Shown one piece after another: positions 7,848 through 16,123 of a DNA stretch of 64,000 bases. The DNA is taken from the NCBI GenBank assembly GCA_016793635.1, contig JAEUMD010000011.1, positions 62,001 through 126,000 of the forward strand, read 5' to 3'. Both the position numbers and the translations under genes were made by a program. The DNA comes from Hyphomicrobiaceae bacterium. Lineage in GTDB: Bacteria; Pseudomonadota; Alphaproteobacteria; Rhizobiales; Hyphomicrobiaceae. Positions within the stretch are counted from its first letter, which is position 1; the number at the start of each line of letters is the position of its first letter. The notes below the pieces were generated by a model. The model ran no database searches. It had not been told where the DNA came from and saw only the letters and a program-made list of their open reading frames with translations.

Positions 7848-9509
7848 ATGCTGATGAAGCTAAAAGGCGGGCGCATCTACGACCCCGCGAACGGCGAAGA
7901 CGGGCGCACGCGCGACATCTACGTACGCGACGGGCGCATCGTCGCGGCGAGCCCCGACGCGAAGGTCGATGTCGAGCATGACGTGACGGGGCGCGTGGTG
8001 ATGGCGGGCGCCATCGACCCGCATACGCACATCGGCGGTGGCAAGATGACCATCGCGCGTATGATGCTGCCGGAGGACCACCGCGGCAGCGAAGTCGCGC
8101 ATACTGGATTGACGCGAGCGGGCACGGGCTTCGCCGTCCCTTCCACGCTCGCTGCCGGCTATCGTTACGCCGAGATGGGCTATACGGCATGTTTCGAGCC
8201 GGCGATGCTGCCGGCCAACGCGCGCCAAGCCCACATGGAAATGGGCGATACGCCGATGGTCGACAAAGGCGCGTTCGCCATGCTCGGCTCGGACGACTTC
8301 CTGCTGCGGCAGATGGCGGCGCGCAAGGACTTCTCGGCGATCAAGGACTACATCGCCTGGACGATGCACGCGGCGCAGGCGATCGCCGTCAAGGTCGTCA
8401 ATCCGGGTGGTATCTCGGCTTTCAAGTTCAACCAGCGCAAGCTCGACCTCGACGAGCGGCACGCGCACTACGGCGTGACACCACGCGACGTCCTGACGAC
8501 GCTGTCACGCGGGTTGATGGAGCTCGGTGTCACCCATCCCCTGCACGTGCACGGCTGCAATCTCGGTGTTCCCGGCAACCTCCACACCACGCTCGATACG
8601 ATCCGCGCGATGGAAGGTCTCCCGGTCCACCTGACCCACATCCAGTTCCACAGCTACGGAACCGAAGGCGACAAGAAGTTCTCGTCGGGCGCGGCGCAGG
8701 TCGCCGAGCTCGTCAACGCCAACCGCAATGTTTCGATCGACGTCGGCCAGATCCTGTTCGGTCAGACGTGCACGGCTTCCGGCGACAGCATGCGCCAGTA
8801 CGGCAATACGAAGTCGGCCAACCCGAAGAAGTGGGTGGTGATGGACATCGAGTGCGATGCCGGCTGCGGCGTCGTGCCGATGAAGTATCGCGACAAGAGC
8901 TTCGTCAACGCGCTGCAATGGGCGATCGGCCTCGAGATCTTCCTGCTCGCAGACGACCCCTGGCGGGTGTTCCTGACGACGGACCACCCCAACGGCGCGC
9001 CGTTCACCACTTACCCGCATCTCATACGGCTGCTGATGGACAAGGGGTTCCGCCGCGACATGCTGCAGAAGATTCATCCCGACGCGCAGGCGGCGTCGAT
9101 CGTCGGATCGCTCGACCGCGAGTACACGCTCTACGAGATCGCCATCCTGACGCGCGCCGGTCCTGCCCGCAGCCTCGGCCTCAAGGATCGCGGGCATCTT
9201 GGGCCCGGCGCATGTGCCGACATCACCGTTTATCCCGACGATCCCAACCGCGAAGCGATGTTCACGACACCCGAATACGTGTTCAAGAATGGCGAGCTGA
9301 TCGTGCGCAACGGCAAGATCAAGAAGGTCGTACAGGGCGCCACGCACGTTGCGCGGCCCGAGTACGATCCCGCGATCGAACGAGACCTGCGCGACTACTT
9401 CACACGCTATCACACGGTCAGCCTCGACAATTTCAAGGTCGCCGACGACGAGATCATCGGCCACGACAAGGGGGCGATCATCGTCCAACCGACGGGAGCG
9501 CGCGTGTGA
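7848..9509 (+). CDS. fhcA: Formyltransferase/hydrolase complex subunit A
   Basis: Amidohydrolase-fold subunit of FhcABCD that hydrolyses formyl-methanofuran to formate. The 553 residues carry the metal-binding DPHTHIGGG near residues 58-66, HGCNLGVPGN and HLTHIQFHSYG (metal His ligands), and the amidohydrolase Asp in LTTDHPNGAP. ATG at 7848 begins MLMKLKGGRIYDP, matching the family N-terminus, with AGGA upstream; the longer frame to 7758 looks non-coding. Its TGA overlaps the fhcD start in ATG/TGA fashion, so the two are translationally coupled. Confidence 0.96.
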   Translation: MLMKLKGGRIYDPANGEDGRTRDIYVRDGRIVAASPDAKVDVEHDVTGRVVMAGAIDPHTHIGGGKMTIARMMLPEDHRGSEVAHTGLTRAGTGFAVPSTLAAGYRYAEMGYTACFEPAMLPANARQAHMEMGDTPMVDKGAFAMLGSDDFLLRQMAARKDFSAIKDYIAWTMHAAQAIAVKVVNPGGISAFKFNQRKLDLDERHAHYGVTPRDVLTTLSRGLMELGVTHPLHVHGCNLGVPGNLHTTLDTIRAMEGLPVHLTHIQFHSYGTEGDKKFSSGAAQVAELVNANRNVSIDVGQILFGQTCTASGDSMRQYGNTKSANPKKWVVMDIECDAGCGVVPMKYRDKSFVNALQWAIGLEIFLLADDPWRVFLTTDHPNGAPFTTYPHLIRLLMDKGFRRDMLQKIHPDAQAASIVGSLDREYTLYEIAILTRAGPARSLGLKDRGHLGPGACADITVYPDDPNREAMFTTPEYVFKNGELIVRNGKIKKVVQGATHVARPEYDPAIERDLRDYFTRYHTVSLDNFKVADDEIIGHDKGAIIVQPTGARV

Positions 9510-10435
9510 TGTCGAACGCTCAGGACAAAGCCCCCATCACCGTCAATGGAATCACCATCGACGACACGTTCGCCGAAGCCTTTGGCATGACAGGCACGGG
9601 TATCGTCATCACCGCCGATACCGCAAAGTGGGCGATGCAGGCCGCGATCACCATGACGGGCTACGGCACGTCGGTGATCGGCTGCGGCGCCGAATGCGGC
9701 ATCGACCGTGAGCTTTCCCCCGACGAGACGCCCGACGGCCGGCCGGGCGTGCGCTGCCTCGTCTTTTCGTTCTCACCTGATCTCGTCGAGAAGCAGATCA
9801 AGAGCCGCGTCGGCCAGTGCGTTCTGACGAGCCCCGGCTCGGCCTGCTACAACGGCCTCGAGTCCAAGACGAAGATCAAACTCGCCGCTGGCATCCGCTA
9901 TTTCGGCGACGGCTGGCAGACGGCGAAGAAGCTCGGCTCGCGCCGCTTCTGGCGCGTCCCCGTCATGGATGGCGAGTTCGTCGTCGAGGATGCGATCGGT
10001 ATCACGACGGACGCTGTCGGCGGCGGCAACATGCTGGTGCTCGGCACCGACCGGCGCGGCTTGCTCGAAACGTGCGAGGCGGCCGTCGCAGCGATAGGCC
10101 GTGTTCCCGATGTCATCACGCCCTTCCCCGGCGGCATCGTACGCTCCGGCTCCAAGGTCGGCTCGAAGTATGCTGGCGTGATCGCCTCGACCAACGATGC
10201 CTTCTGTCCAACGCTGCGTGGCGCGGTGCGCTCCGAGCTTTCCGCCGACACCCTCGCGGTGCTCGAGATCGTCATCGACGGTCTCAGCTCGCAATCCGTC
10301 GCCGATGCGACACGGGCGGGTCTCAAAGCCATCCTCGAAACGGGCCCGGCGAAGGGCGTCACGCGCATCAGCGCTGGCAACTACGGCGGCAATCTCGGCC
10401 AGCACCACTATCACCTGAAGGAGCTTCTGCCATGA
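9509..10435 (+). CDS. fhcD: Formylmethanofuran:H4MPT formyltransferase
   Basis: A 308-residue Ftr-family enzyme that moves the formyl group from formyl-tetrahydromethanopterin to methanofuran inside the FhcABCD complex. Family stretches seen include TADTAKWAMQAA, GYGTSVIGCGAECGI, GGGNMLVLG and FPGGIVRSGSKVGSKY. The ATG at 9509 shares its A with the fhcA stop, and the end overlaps fhcC by four bases. The gene order B-A-D-C with three overlapping junctions argues for one transcript and stoichiometric production. Confidence 0.96.
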   Translation: MSNAQDKAPITVNGITIDDTFAEAFGMTGTGIVITADTAKWAMQAAITMTGYGTSVIGCGAECGIDRELSPDETPDGRPGVRCLVFSFSPDLVEKQIKSRVGQCVLTSPGSACYNGLESKTKIKLAAGIRYFGDGWQTAKKLGSRRFWRVPVMDGEFVVEDAIGITTDAVGGGNMLVLGTDRRGLLETCEAAVAAIGRVPDVITPFPGGIVRSGSKVGSKYAGVIASTNDAFCPTLRGAVRSELSADTLAVLEIVIDGLSSQSVADATRAGLKAILETGPAKGVTRISAGNYGGNLGQHHYHLKELLP

Positions 10436-11256
10436 GCCAGGCGGGAACGAGCAGGCTGACACTGTCACTGCGCGCGGAGCCGGCCGAACGTTGCGATCTC
10501 TCGGCGCTGACACCAGGGCGAATCGCCGGAATGGCACGCGCCGACATCGAACGCATGGCAATCGGAACGACCAACGCCACGCTTCGTCTCGCCGACGTGT
10601 TCACGGTTTCGGGCGAGGCGGGCGGCGAAATCGTCATCGCCGGCGGATCGACGCGGCTCGACTTCGTCGGTGCGGGTCTCGATGGCGGCTCGCTAACGGT
10701 CGAGGGAGATGTCGGAGCCTACGCCGCCGCGGGTATGACGGGAGGGACGCTCACCGTTCGCGGCGATACCGGGCCTTGGCTCGGCGCGGGCATGAAGGGC
10801 GGGCTCGTGCATGTCACCGGCTCGTCGGGCGCGGAGACCGGTGGCATGCGCGCCGGCGATCGTTACGGCATGCTCGGCGGTTCCATCGTCGTGGAAGGGA
10901 ATGTCGGTCCCCGTGCAGGTCATCGCATGCGACGTGGCACCATTGTCGCCCGCGGCCAGTTCGGCCCGACGGCCGGCGCGCGGATGATGGGCGGCACCCT
11001 CTGGACGGAAAAGGGTTTTGCCGCCGACCCCGGCTTGCAGATGCGTCGCGGTACGCTCATCGGCCCGAAGGTGGAGCGTCTCCTGCCGACGTTCCGCGAT
11101 GCGGGTGATCACGATCTGGTGATCCTGCGCATTCTCTCCCGCGATATGGCCGCGCGCCTCGGCAACCTCGCGCCGAAACCTCTGCCATTGAAGGTACGCA
11201 AGATATCGGGCGATCTTGCTGTTTTCGGTAAGGGAGAGCTGCTGCTCACGGCGTGA
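10432..11256 (+). CDS. fhcC: Formyltransferase/hydrolase complex subunit C
   Basis: A 274-residue subunit homologous to FwdC and to the C-terminal domain of glutamate synthase. Repeated G-x-x-x-G-G motifs (AAGMTGGTL, GAGMKGGLV, GHRMRRGTI, GARMMGGTL) make a right-handed beta-helix, which in FhcABCD helps hold the complex together. ATG at 10432 overlaps the fhcD stop by four bases. The last gene of the fhc operon. No strong terminator was seen after it. Confidence 0.95.
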   Translation: MSQAGTSRLTLSLRAEPAERCDLSALTPGRIAGMARADIERMAIGTTNATLRLADVFTVSGEAGGEIVIAGGSTRLDFVGAGLDGGSLTVEGDVGAYAAAGMTGGTLTVRGDTGPWLGAGMKGGLVHVTGSSGAETGGMRAGDRYGMLGGSIVVEGNVGPRAGHRMRRGTIVARGQFGPTAGARMMGGTLWTEKGFAADPGLQMRRGTLIGPKVERLLPTFRDAGDHDLVILRILSRDMAARLGNLAPKPLPLKVRKISGDLAVFGKGELLLTA

Positions 11257-11403
11257 GGCGGGCATGCCGAACCCGGCGTCGCTAAGCGAGCATCGGCGCA
11301 TGCCGCGTGATCCGGGTCCGCGCGGACGGCGTTAGCAGTGATCGGAGCGGTGGTGGCGCCATCCCTGCTCCGCTCACGCCGCGTGTCCTCCCGGAGGTTT
11401 CAG

Positions 11404-11604
11404 ATGCTCGCCATCATCATCTCTGCCTGCCTCGTCAGCGACCCGAACGTCTGCAAGGACCACAAGGTCCCGTTGATGTTCGATGTCTCCTCGCAGATGT
11501 GCATGCTCTACGCCCCGCCGCACTTCGCGCAGTGGGCCGAGAACCATCCGCAATGGCAGATCCGCCGCTGGCGCTGCTCTGCTGCCTCCGACCAGGAGCT
11601 CTGA
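11404..11604 (+). CDS. Small conserved Cys-containing protein
   Basis: A 66-residue protein starting MLAIIISACLVSDP, with a short hydrophobic N-terminus and four Cys (SACL, NVCKD, QMCML, RRWRCS). GGAGG lies nine bases before the ATG at 11404, so an earlier start at 11338 is not needed. Small proteins with this Cys-x-x-DP-x-x-Cys start and a C-terminal WRC are, as I recall, common as unnamed proteins in Hyphomicrobiales. The function is unknown; the Cys pattern suggests disulfides or metal binding if exported. Confidence 0.7.
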   Translation: MLAIIISACLVSDPNVCKDHKVPLMFDVSSQMCMLYAPPHFAQWAENHPQWQIRRWRCSAASDQEL

Positions 11605-11696
11605 TCGGTCTATTGCTCTTCGCCTGCGTCGACGCGTAACGCTTGGCCGAGATCGCGCGTACTTCGCTCCAATCAGGCTCGAAGCGAGGACGTGCC

Positions 11697-12584
11697 ATGC
11701 GCATCAGGAGTCCGAAGTCTCGGCAGCAGGGTTGGCGCATGGATGCGCTGGCGCCGTTCGTGGTTCTCGCACTCGCCACGGCCATCGGCGTTTTCGGTGC
11801 ACCAACGGTTGGTGTCGCGCAGGACATGATCCAGTTCCTGGATCTGAAATCCGACGAGTTCACCAAGGCCGACACGACTCGCGCGGAGATCGAGGCTCTC
11901 ATTGCCGCCCAGAAGCCCGGCGAGCCGCTCGACCTGTCGGCGAGGCGCCTCAACCACCTCGATCTCTCCGGGCTCGATCTTACCGGGGTGAATCTCCAAT
12001 CGGCGCGCATCAATGGTGCGAACTTCAAGGGTAGCCGTCTCGACCGCGCGATTCTGGACCAAGCCTGGGCGCTCGATGCCGATTTCACCGGTGCGTCGTT
12101 CAAGGAGGCGAGCCTGTTCTCGACGCAGCTCCTCGGTGCCCGGCTCGACGGTGCCGATTTCACTGCGGCTCGGGTTGCAGGTGATTTCTCGCGGGCGAGC
12201 CTCAAGGGAGCACGCTTCGACCGCGCCGATCTCTCGGCCGACATGCGCAATCAGTCGATGGGGTTGATGCGCGGCGTATTCCGCTCATCGGACTTGCGCG
12301 ATGCGTCGTTCCGCAACGCCAATCTCGCTCGCGTGGTGCTCGAGTACGCGGATTTGCGCGGTGCGGATCTACGTGAAGCGAACCTCAGGGGCAGTGAGCT
12401 CGGCGGTGCCAACCTGTCCGGCGCCAAGGTCGCCGACGCCGATTTCGACCACGCTGATGTCAACTCCGCCCGCCTCATATCGCTTGAAGGCCGGAACGCC
12501 GCCCGCAACCTCGAAAGCGCGGTGAACCTCGAGCGCGCCTTCACTGACGCGCCGCGCCCCGCACCGGCAACGGGAGAGCGCTGA
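11697..12584 (+). CDS. Pentapeptide-repeat protein, exported
   Basis: A 295-residue protein with an N-terminal hydrophobic export segment (about residues 18-41, ending GVAQ) and a long run of A(D/N)LxG-type pentapeptide repeats (about residues 80-275, for example ADLRGADLREANLRG). These repeats fold into a right-handed quadrilateral beta-helix. A signal sequence suggests the periplasm rather than the cytoplasmic DNA-gyrase-protecting type. ATG at 11697 follows GCGAGGACG; an earlier start at 11643 lacks the signal context. The last 44 bases overlap the end of the convergent DUF1194 gene. Confidence 0.82.
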   Translation: MRIRSPKSRQQGWRMDALAPFVVLALATAIGVFGAPTVGVAQDMIQFLDLKSDEFTKADTTRAEIEALIAAQKPGEPLDLSARRLNHLDLSGLDLTGVNLQSARINGANFKGSRLDRAILDQAWALDADFTGASFKEASLFSTQLLGARLDGADFTAARVAGDFSRASLKGARFDRADLSADMRNQSMGLMRGVFRSSDLRDASFRNANLARVVLEYADLRGADLREANLRGSELGGANLSGAKVADADFDHADVNSARLISLEGRNAARNLESAVNLERAFTDAPRPAPATGER

Positions 12585-13326
12585 TCTCGACGACGAATTT
12601 CTGGCGGATGGCGCGGCCGAAATCTTCATAGCCCTGTGCCGCGAGGATGAACGAGCCGGGTCCGCCCATCACGTTGCCGCGGTACCAATCTTCCAGCGTC
12701 GCCGCCTCGCGCCCCTCGAGGATCGGCAGCCCATTGATGGTGATGCCGCGCCGCACCATCTCATCGCGTACGGCGGTTACCGGCTCCTCGGGGTTGCAAT
12801 TGTCGCTGCCATCGCCGGAAACATCGACCACCACCTTGAGCGCTCGCTCCGGTATTTGCGGCACGATCTTGTCGGAGACGAAGCGAAGCATCTTCGAGAG
12901 GCAGGTGAAATCGCCGTTTTCGCGAGGCATCGCCCGCACCATTAGCGCAGCCCGCATCGCGTCCGCCTTGCTGGCGATGCGCAGCCAGGGCAGCGAGAGT
13001 TTCGGTCGGTCGGCCCACGTCACGACGGAGAAGAGGATGCCCGAGCGCGGCCCGGCGAGAATGGCGCTGATCACGGCGGGGTCCTCGAGCGCGGCGGCGA
13101 TGCCTTCAAGCTGGAGGCGATAGCGCCGTTCATCGACGGAGCTCGAAACGTCGACCGACACGACGAGGGCAGTATCTACCCCTCCGGCCGCTGGCGTCGT
13201 ACCTGCAGTCGAAGACTCCGGCGCGTAGCTCGGCAAGTTTCCGGCTGAGCGAGGATGCTGCGGGAGCAGCGTGGCGAATGCCGCCGCAAGACCCGCAATT
13301 GCGATGGTGACGGCCGCTGCCCGCAT
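12541..13326 (-). CDS. DUF1194 von Willebrand A-like secreted protein
   Basis: A 261-residue protein with an N-terminal signal or anchor (residues 1-20). A VWA-like domain begins LVVSVDVSSSVDERRY, where DVSSS is the MIDAS metal site. Later family signatures are VVDVSGDGSDNC, GITINGLPI and GGPGSFI. DUF1194 proteins are widespread in Rhizobiales and their function is not known. The 3' end overlaps the convergent pentapeptide gene by 44 bases, so both proteins' C-termini are encoded on opposite strands of the same segment. Confidence 0.87.
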   Translation of the reverse strand: MRAAAVTIAIAGLAAAFATLLPQHPRSAGNLPSYAPESSTAGTTPAAGGVDTALVVSVDVSSSVDERRYRLQLEGIAAALEDPAVISAILAGPRSGILFSVVTWADRPKLSLPWLRIASKADAMRAALMVRAMPRENGDFTCLSKMLRFVSDKIVPQIPERALKVVVDVSGDGSDNCNPEEPVTAVRDEMVRRGITINGLPILEGREAATLEDWYRGNVMGGPGSFILAAQGYEDFGRAIRQKFVVEISALPLPVRGAARQ

Positions 13327-13631
13327 CCCCTTGTCAGACCTTTCCAGTCACCTGCCCCGGCGCGACCCGACAAGCTCTTATCGCTCATGGCGTGCGAGGA
13401 GAACCCTATCACGACCTTGGCCGGACGGCGAAAGCCGCAAGCTCAACCTCTCGTTACTATCCATGCCAGCCTGTGATCGTTCGCCGGGGTGCGATCGCAT
13501 GAGCTGGAAGGACCGCCAATGCCGTCGAAAGCGTGGAACGCACCCCAGTTCGGGGAGAAAAGGGCGCTCTTCACGGTTCCGTGCCCTCACCCGCAAAGTT
13601 CCATAAAAGCCGATCTTGCTCCGGGTGCGCG
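13327..13631. other. Intergenic region, no gene seen
   Basis: About 305 bases between the DUF1194 start and the end of the channel-fusion gene, both on the minus strand. It should contain the DUF1194 promoter. Short open frames are present on both strands but none has a convincing ribosome site or protein-like composition. No strong hairpin terminator was noticed. Confidence 0.4.
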
Positions 13632-15971
13632 TTACACCGCGGACGACGTCACGCCCATAACGTAAATGGCCATGACCAGAACGAGCAGCGGCACCAACGT
13701 CACGTGCAGGTATCCGAGCAGCTTCTTGAGACCCGGGTGCTCCGCCACCTTGCTGTTCATGCGCAGGATCGAGAGGCCGATCATCAGGCTGACGGCCATG
13801 TAATTGAACAGGAAGATGCGGTCGGAAAGAGTCGTCGTGTCGGCATCGAGGTTCGGTAGCGACAGATAGAGCGCCACCGCGGAGAGCAGTGCCGTCACCT
13901 GGATGGTGACGATCGCTTCGAAGTGCGAGAGAGGGATGAAGATCGAGAGATAAGCGACGATCAGGATGAAGCCCAGAGGTACGACCACGCGCAGGTAGTA
14001 GTCCGTCGTTTGCCGGGTCATCTGCCAGATGAAGCTCGCCTTGTAGAAGGGAACGACACTGCGCTCGAGCGATCGCGCGTCGAGCGTCGAGACGAAGTCC
14101 TCGTCGTAGCCGACGTACTGCGCCTTCTGATCCCATCCATCGCTGACGACGGCGCGATCGCGCATGTCCTCCGGCGGCGGCTGGATGATGAACGGCGCGT
14201 CGCCCTGTTTCGGTCGGATGTCGATCGAGAAGCGCTGCGTATCGAAGGGATAGTTGCCGAGGTCGGGTTGGAACATGAACTGGCCCGAGACCTGATAGAT
14301 CGAAATGCCGTCGGGAAAAGCGCCGTTGCCCTTGCCGTTGCTCAACGTTCGGACCGTCACGCGGCGGTCGTTTGTCTCAGGATTCAGCAGCGCATTGGCG
14401 AACTCGATCTGGTCGATGCTGGCGCCCTTGTCGCCGTCGTTCATGGAGAGATAGAACTCGGCGAAGAACGACTTGGCGTTGTCGTCGACTCTGAACGCGC
14501 GGATCAGGTCGATGTCGAGGTAGAGAGTCCGGATCGAACGGAGCCGGTCGTTTTTCAATCGCACGAACTGGAACGGCGCGAGCTGCAACTGGCCTGAGCC
14601 ACGCGGCAGCATCACGACGAACGGATTGCGTGCGACGGAGCGGCTGCCCGGGCGAAACGACCAGTTCTCGAACGATCCCTGGTAGATGCCGCGCCCGTTG
14701 ACATAGGAGGTAGCGAGTGTCTTCAGAACTTGCGCGCGACGCGCCGCAAGGTTGGCATCCACAGGCGCGCCCGCCGCCCCGGAGGACACGAGCCCGACCA
14801 TGTCGGCGTACTGCATGCCGAGACCGATCGCCCGCATGTTCGTGGACGAGAGCGGCTCGGGTGTCGCGTCGGCGGGACGCTCCTTGCACTCCCCCGTCGC
14901 CCAGCCCGGTGCCGACGCGATCTTGGCGCCCTCGAACATCCATGCTTCCGGCTGATCGACCATGATCCGCTTCAGCATGCGGTCGTTGTAGACCTCGGGA
15001 AGGCGGTCCCAGGCGAGCTGATAGATCTCGTTTGGATATTTCGCCGCAAGCTCGGCTGGAATGGCGTCGATCCGGCCGGACAGGAACAGCGGCGGCGTCA
15101 CGCCCGCCTCGAGCAGCGCCTCGATTACCATTGCATTTCGGCTGCTGCCCACAGCCAGCACCAGCATGTCGGTGTTCGCCTGGCGCAACTCGCCCACTGC
15201 CGAGGCGACCTCGCGTGGTTCGAATTTGTCGTCCGTAAGCGCGAAGCGGCGGTCGGCGACCAGCGGGCGATCCGGCAGCCCGGACGCGAGGCCGTCCCCG
15301 AGGCTGGTGCTGAACACCATGTCCTTGATGCCGAAGAACGCCGGGCGCTCGGTGCGGATCTGCTTCATGAACTCGATCATCACCGGGAGGCGCTCGTCGT
15401 CTTGCGAGGGCCGCGTCGTGTAGACGTTGGGGTGGTTCTCGAAGATCGAGTTGACGGAGATGTCGGACAGGAACGGGATGCCGGACGCCTTGATCTCGCC
15501 TCCCATCGTATCGAACACGTGCTTGGCGATCTGCGAGTTCGATAAACCGATGACGGCAAGCGTAGACCCCGACTTCAGCGCGGTGCGCAGGTTCTCCACC
15601 GCCAGCGCCTTGTCGCGCTTGTCGTCGAGGAAACGCACGTCGACGCGGTGCCCCGCGATGCCACCCTGGCGGTTGATGCGCGCCTGCTCCTGATTGACGA
15701 GCTTGGTGATGGCGCCGACGTTGCCCTGGTCGTGGCAGACGTCGTTGCGGCTGCTCACCATCACGGCGATGCTGAGGGGTGACTTGTCAGCGGCCAACGC
15801 CTCGGCCCGGGCGGCGTGCTGCCAACCCGCGTGAAGGCCGCTGGCGATCGTGACCAGAGCCACGAGGCCAAGTGCCGCCACCGAAGACAGGAGGCTGCGC
15901 CGAGGCGCGCCGCCGCGATCGAGCTTGATGATACCCACGACGTGAAACCCCGTTCGAGCGCCCTGCGCCAC
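13632..15971 (-). CDS. Periplasmic binding protein fused to Cys-loop-like (pentameric) channel
   Basis: A 779-residue membrane protein. An N-terminal hydrophobic segment (about residues 28-46) precedes a type-1 periplasmic binding domain (about 66-410) of the branched-chain amino acid receptor kind, with VNQEQARINRQGGIAGHRV. The C-terminal half has pentameric ligand-gated channel features. These are a beta-rich domain (about 450-645) with the Pro-loop YPFDTQ at 574-579, then TM1 from YYLRVVVPLGF (658-682), TM2 (688-706), TM3 (715-738) and TM4 (755-775). The two Cys of animal Cys-loop receptors are absent, as in other bacterial members. It is probably an inner-membrane channel gated by a ligand bound to the extra domain. 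The start is uncertain (GTG 15971 or GTG 15938). It stands alone, with no transporter genes. Confidence 0.85.
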   Translation of the reverse strand: MAQGARTGFHVVGIIKLDRGGAPRRSLLSSVAALGLVALVTIASGLHAGWQHAARAEALAADKSPLSIAVMVSSRNDVCHDQGNVGAITKLVNQEQARINRQGGIAGHRVDVRFLDDKRDKALAVENLRTALKSGSTLAVIGLSNSQIAKHVFDTMGGEIKASGIPFLSDISVNSIFENHPNVYTTRPSQDDERLPVMIEFMKQIRTERPAFFGIKDMVFSTSLGDGLASGLPDRPLVADRRFALTDDKFEPREVASAVGELRQANTDMLVLAVGSSRNAMVIEALLEAGVTPPLFLSGRIDAIPAELAAKYPNEIYQLAWDRLPEVYNDRMLKRIMVDQPEAWMFEGAKIASAPGWATGECKERPADATPEPLSSTNMRAIGLGMQYADMVGLVSSGAAGAPVDANLAARRAQVLKTLATSYVNGRGIYQGSFENWSFRPGSRSVARNPFVVMLPRGSGQLQLAPFQFVRLKNDRLRSIRTLYLDIDLIRAFRVDDNAKSFFAEFYLSMNDGDKGASIDQIEFANALLNPETNDRRVTVRTLSNGKGNGAFPDGISIYQVSGQFMFQPDLGNYPFDTQRFSIDIRPKQGDAPFIIQPPPEDMRDRAVVSDGWDQKAQYVGYDEDFVSTLDARSLERSVVPFYKASFIWQMTRQTTDYYLRVVVPLGFILIVAYLSIFIPLSHFEAIVTIQVTALLSAVALYLSLPNLDADTTTLSDRIFLFNYMAVSLMIGLSILRMNSKVAEHPGLKKLLGYLHVTLVPLLVLVMAIYVMGVTSSAV

Positions 15972-16123
15972 CCCGCAGGCATGGCCCGGACATTAGCAAA
16001 CCGCCAACCCGGCCGTATCGCGGCGCATGGCCCGACCGATGGCGCTTTCCCCAGCCCCGATGCGCGCGGGCCACCCTGCGACCCGCCGGCGTGCACGCGC
16101 CGCCCGTTTGGACGGCCGCCACG

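Noticed and set aside
8189-9508. Plus-strand frame extending fhcD far upstream within fhcA
   Set aside because: The family N-terminus of FhcD begins at ATG 9509; the extension is an out-of-frame reading of fhcA.
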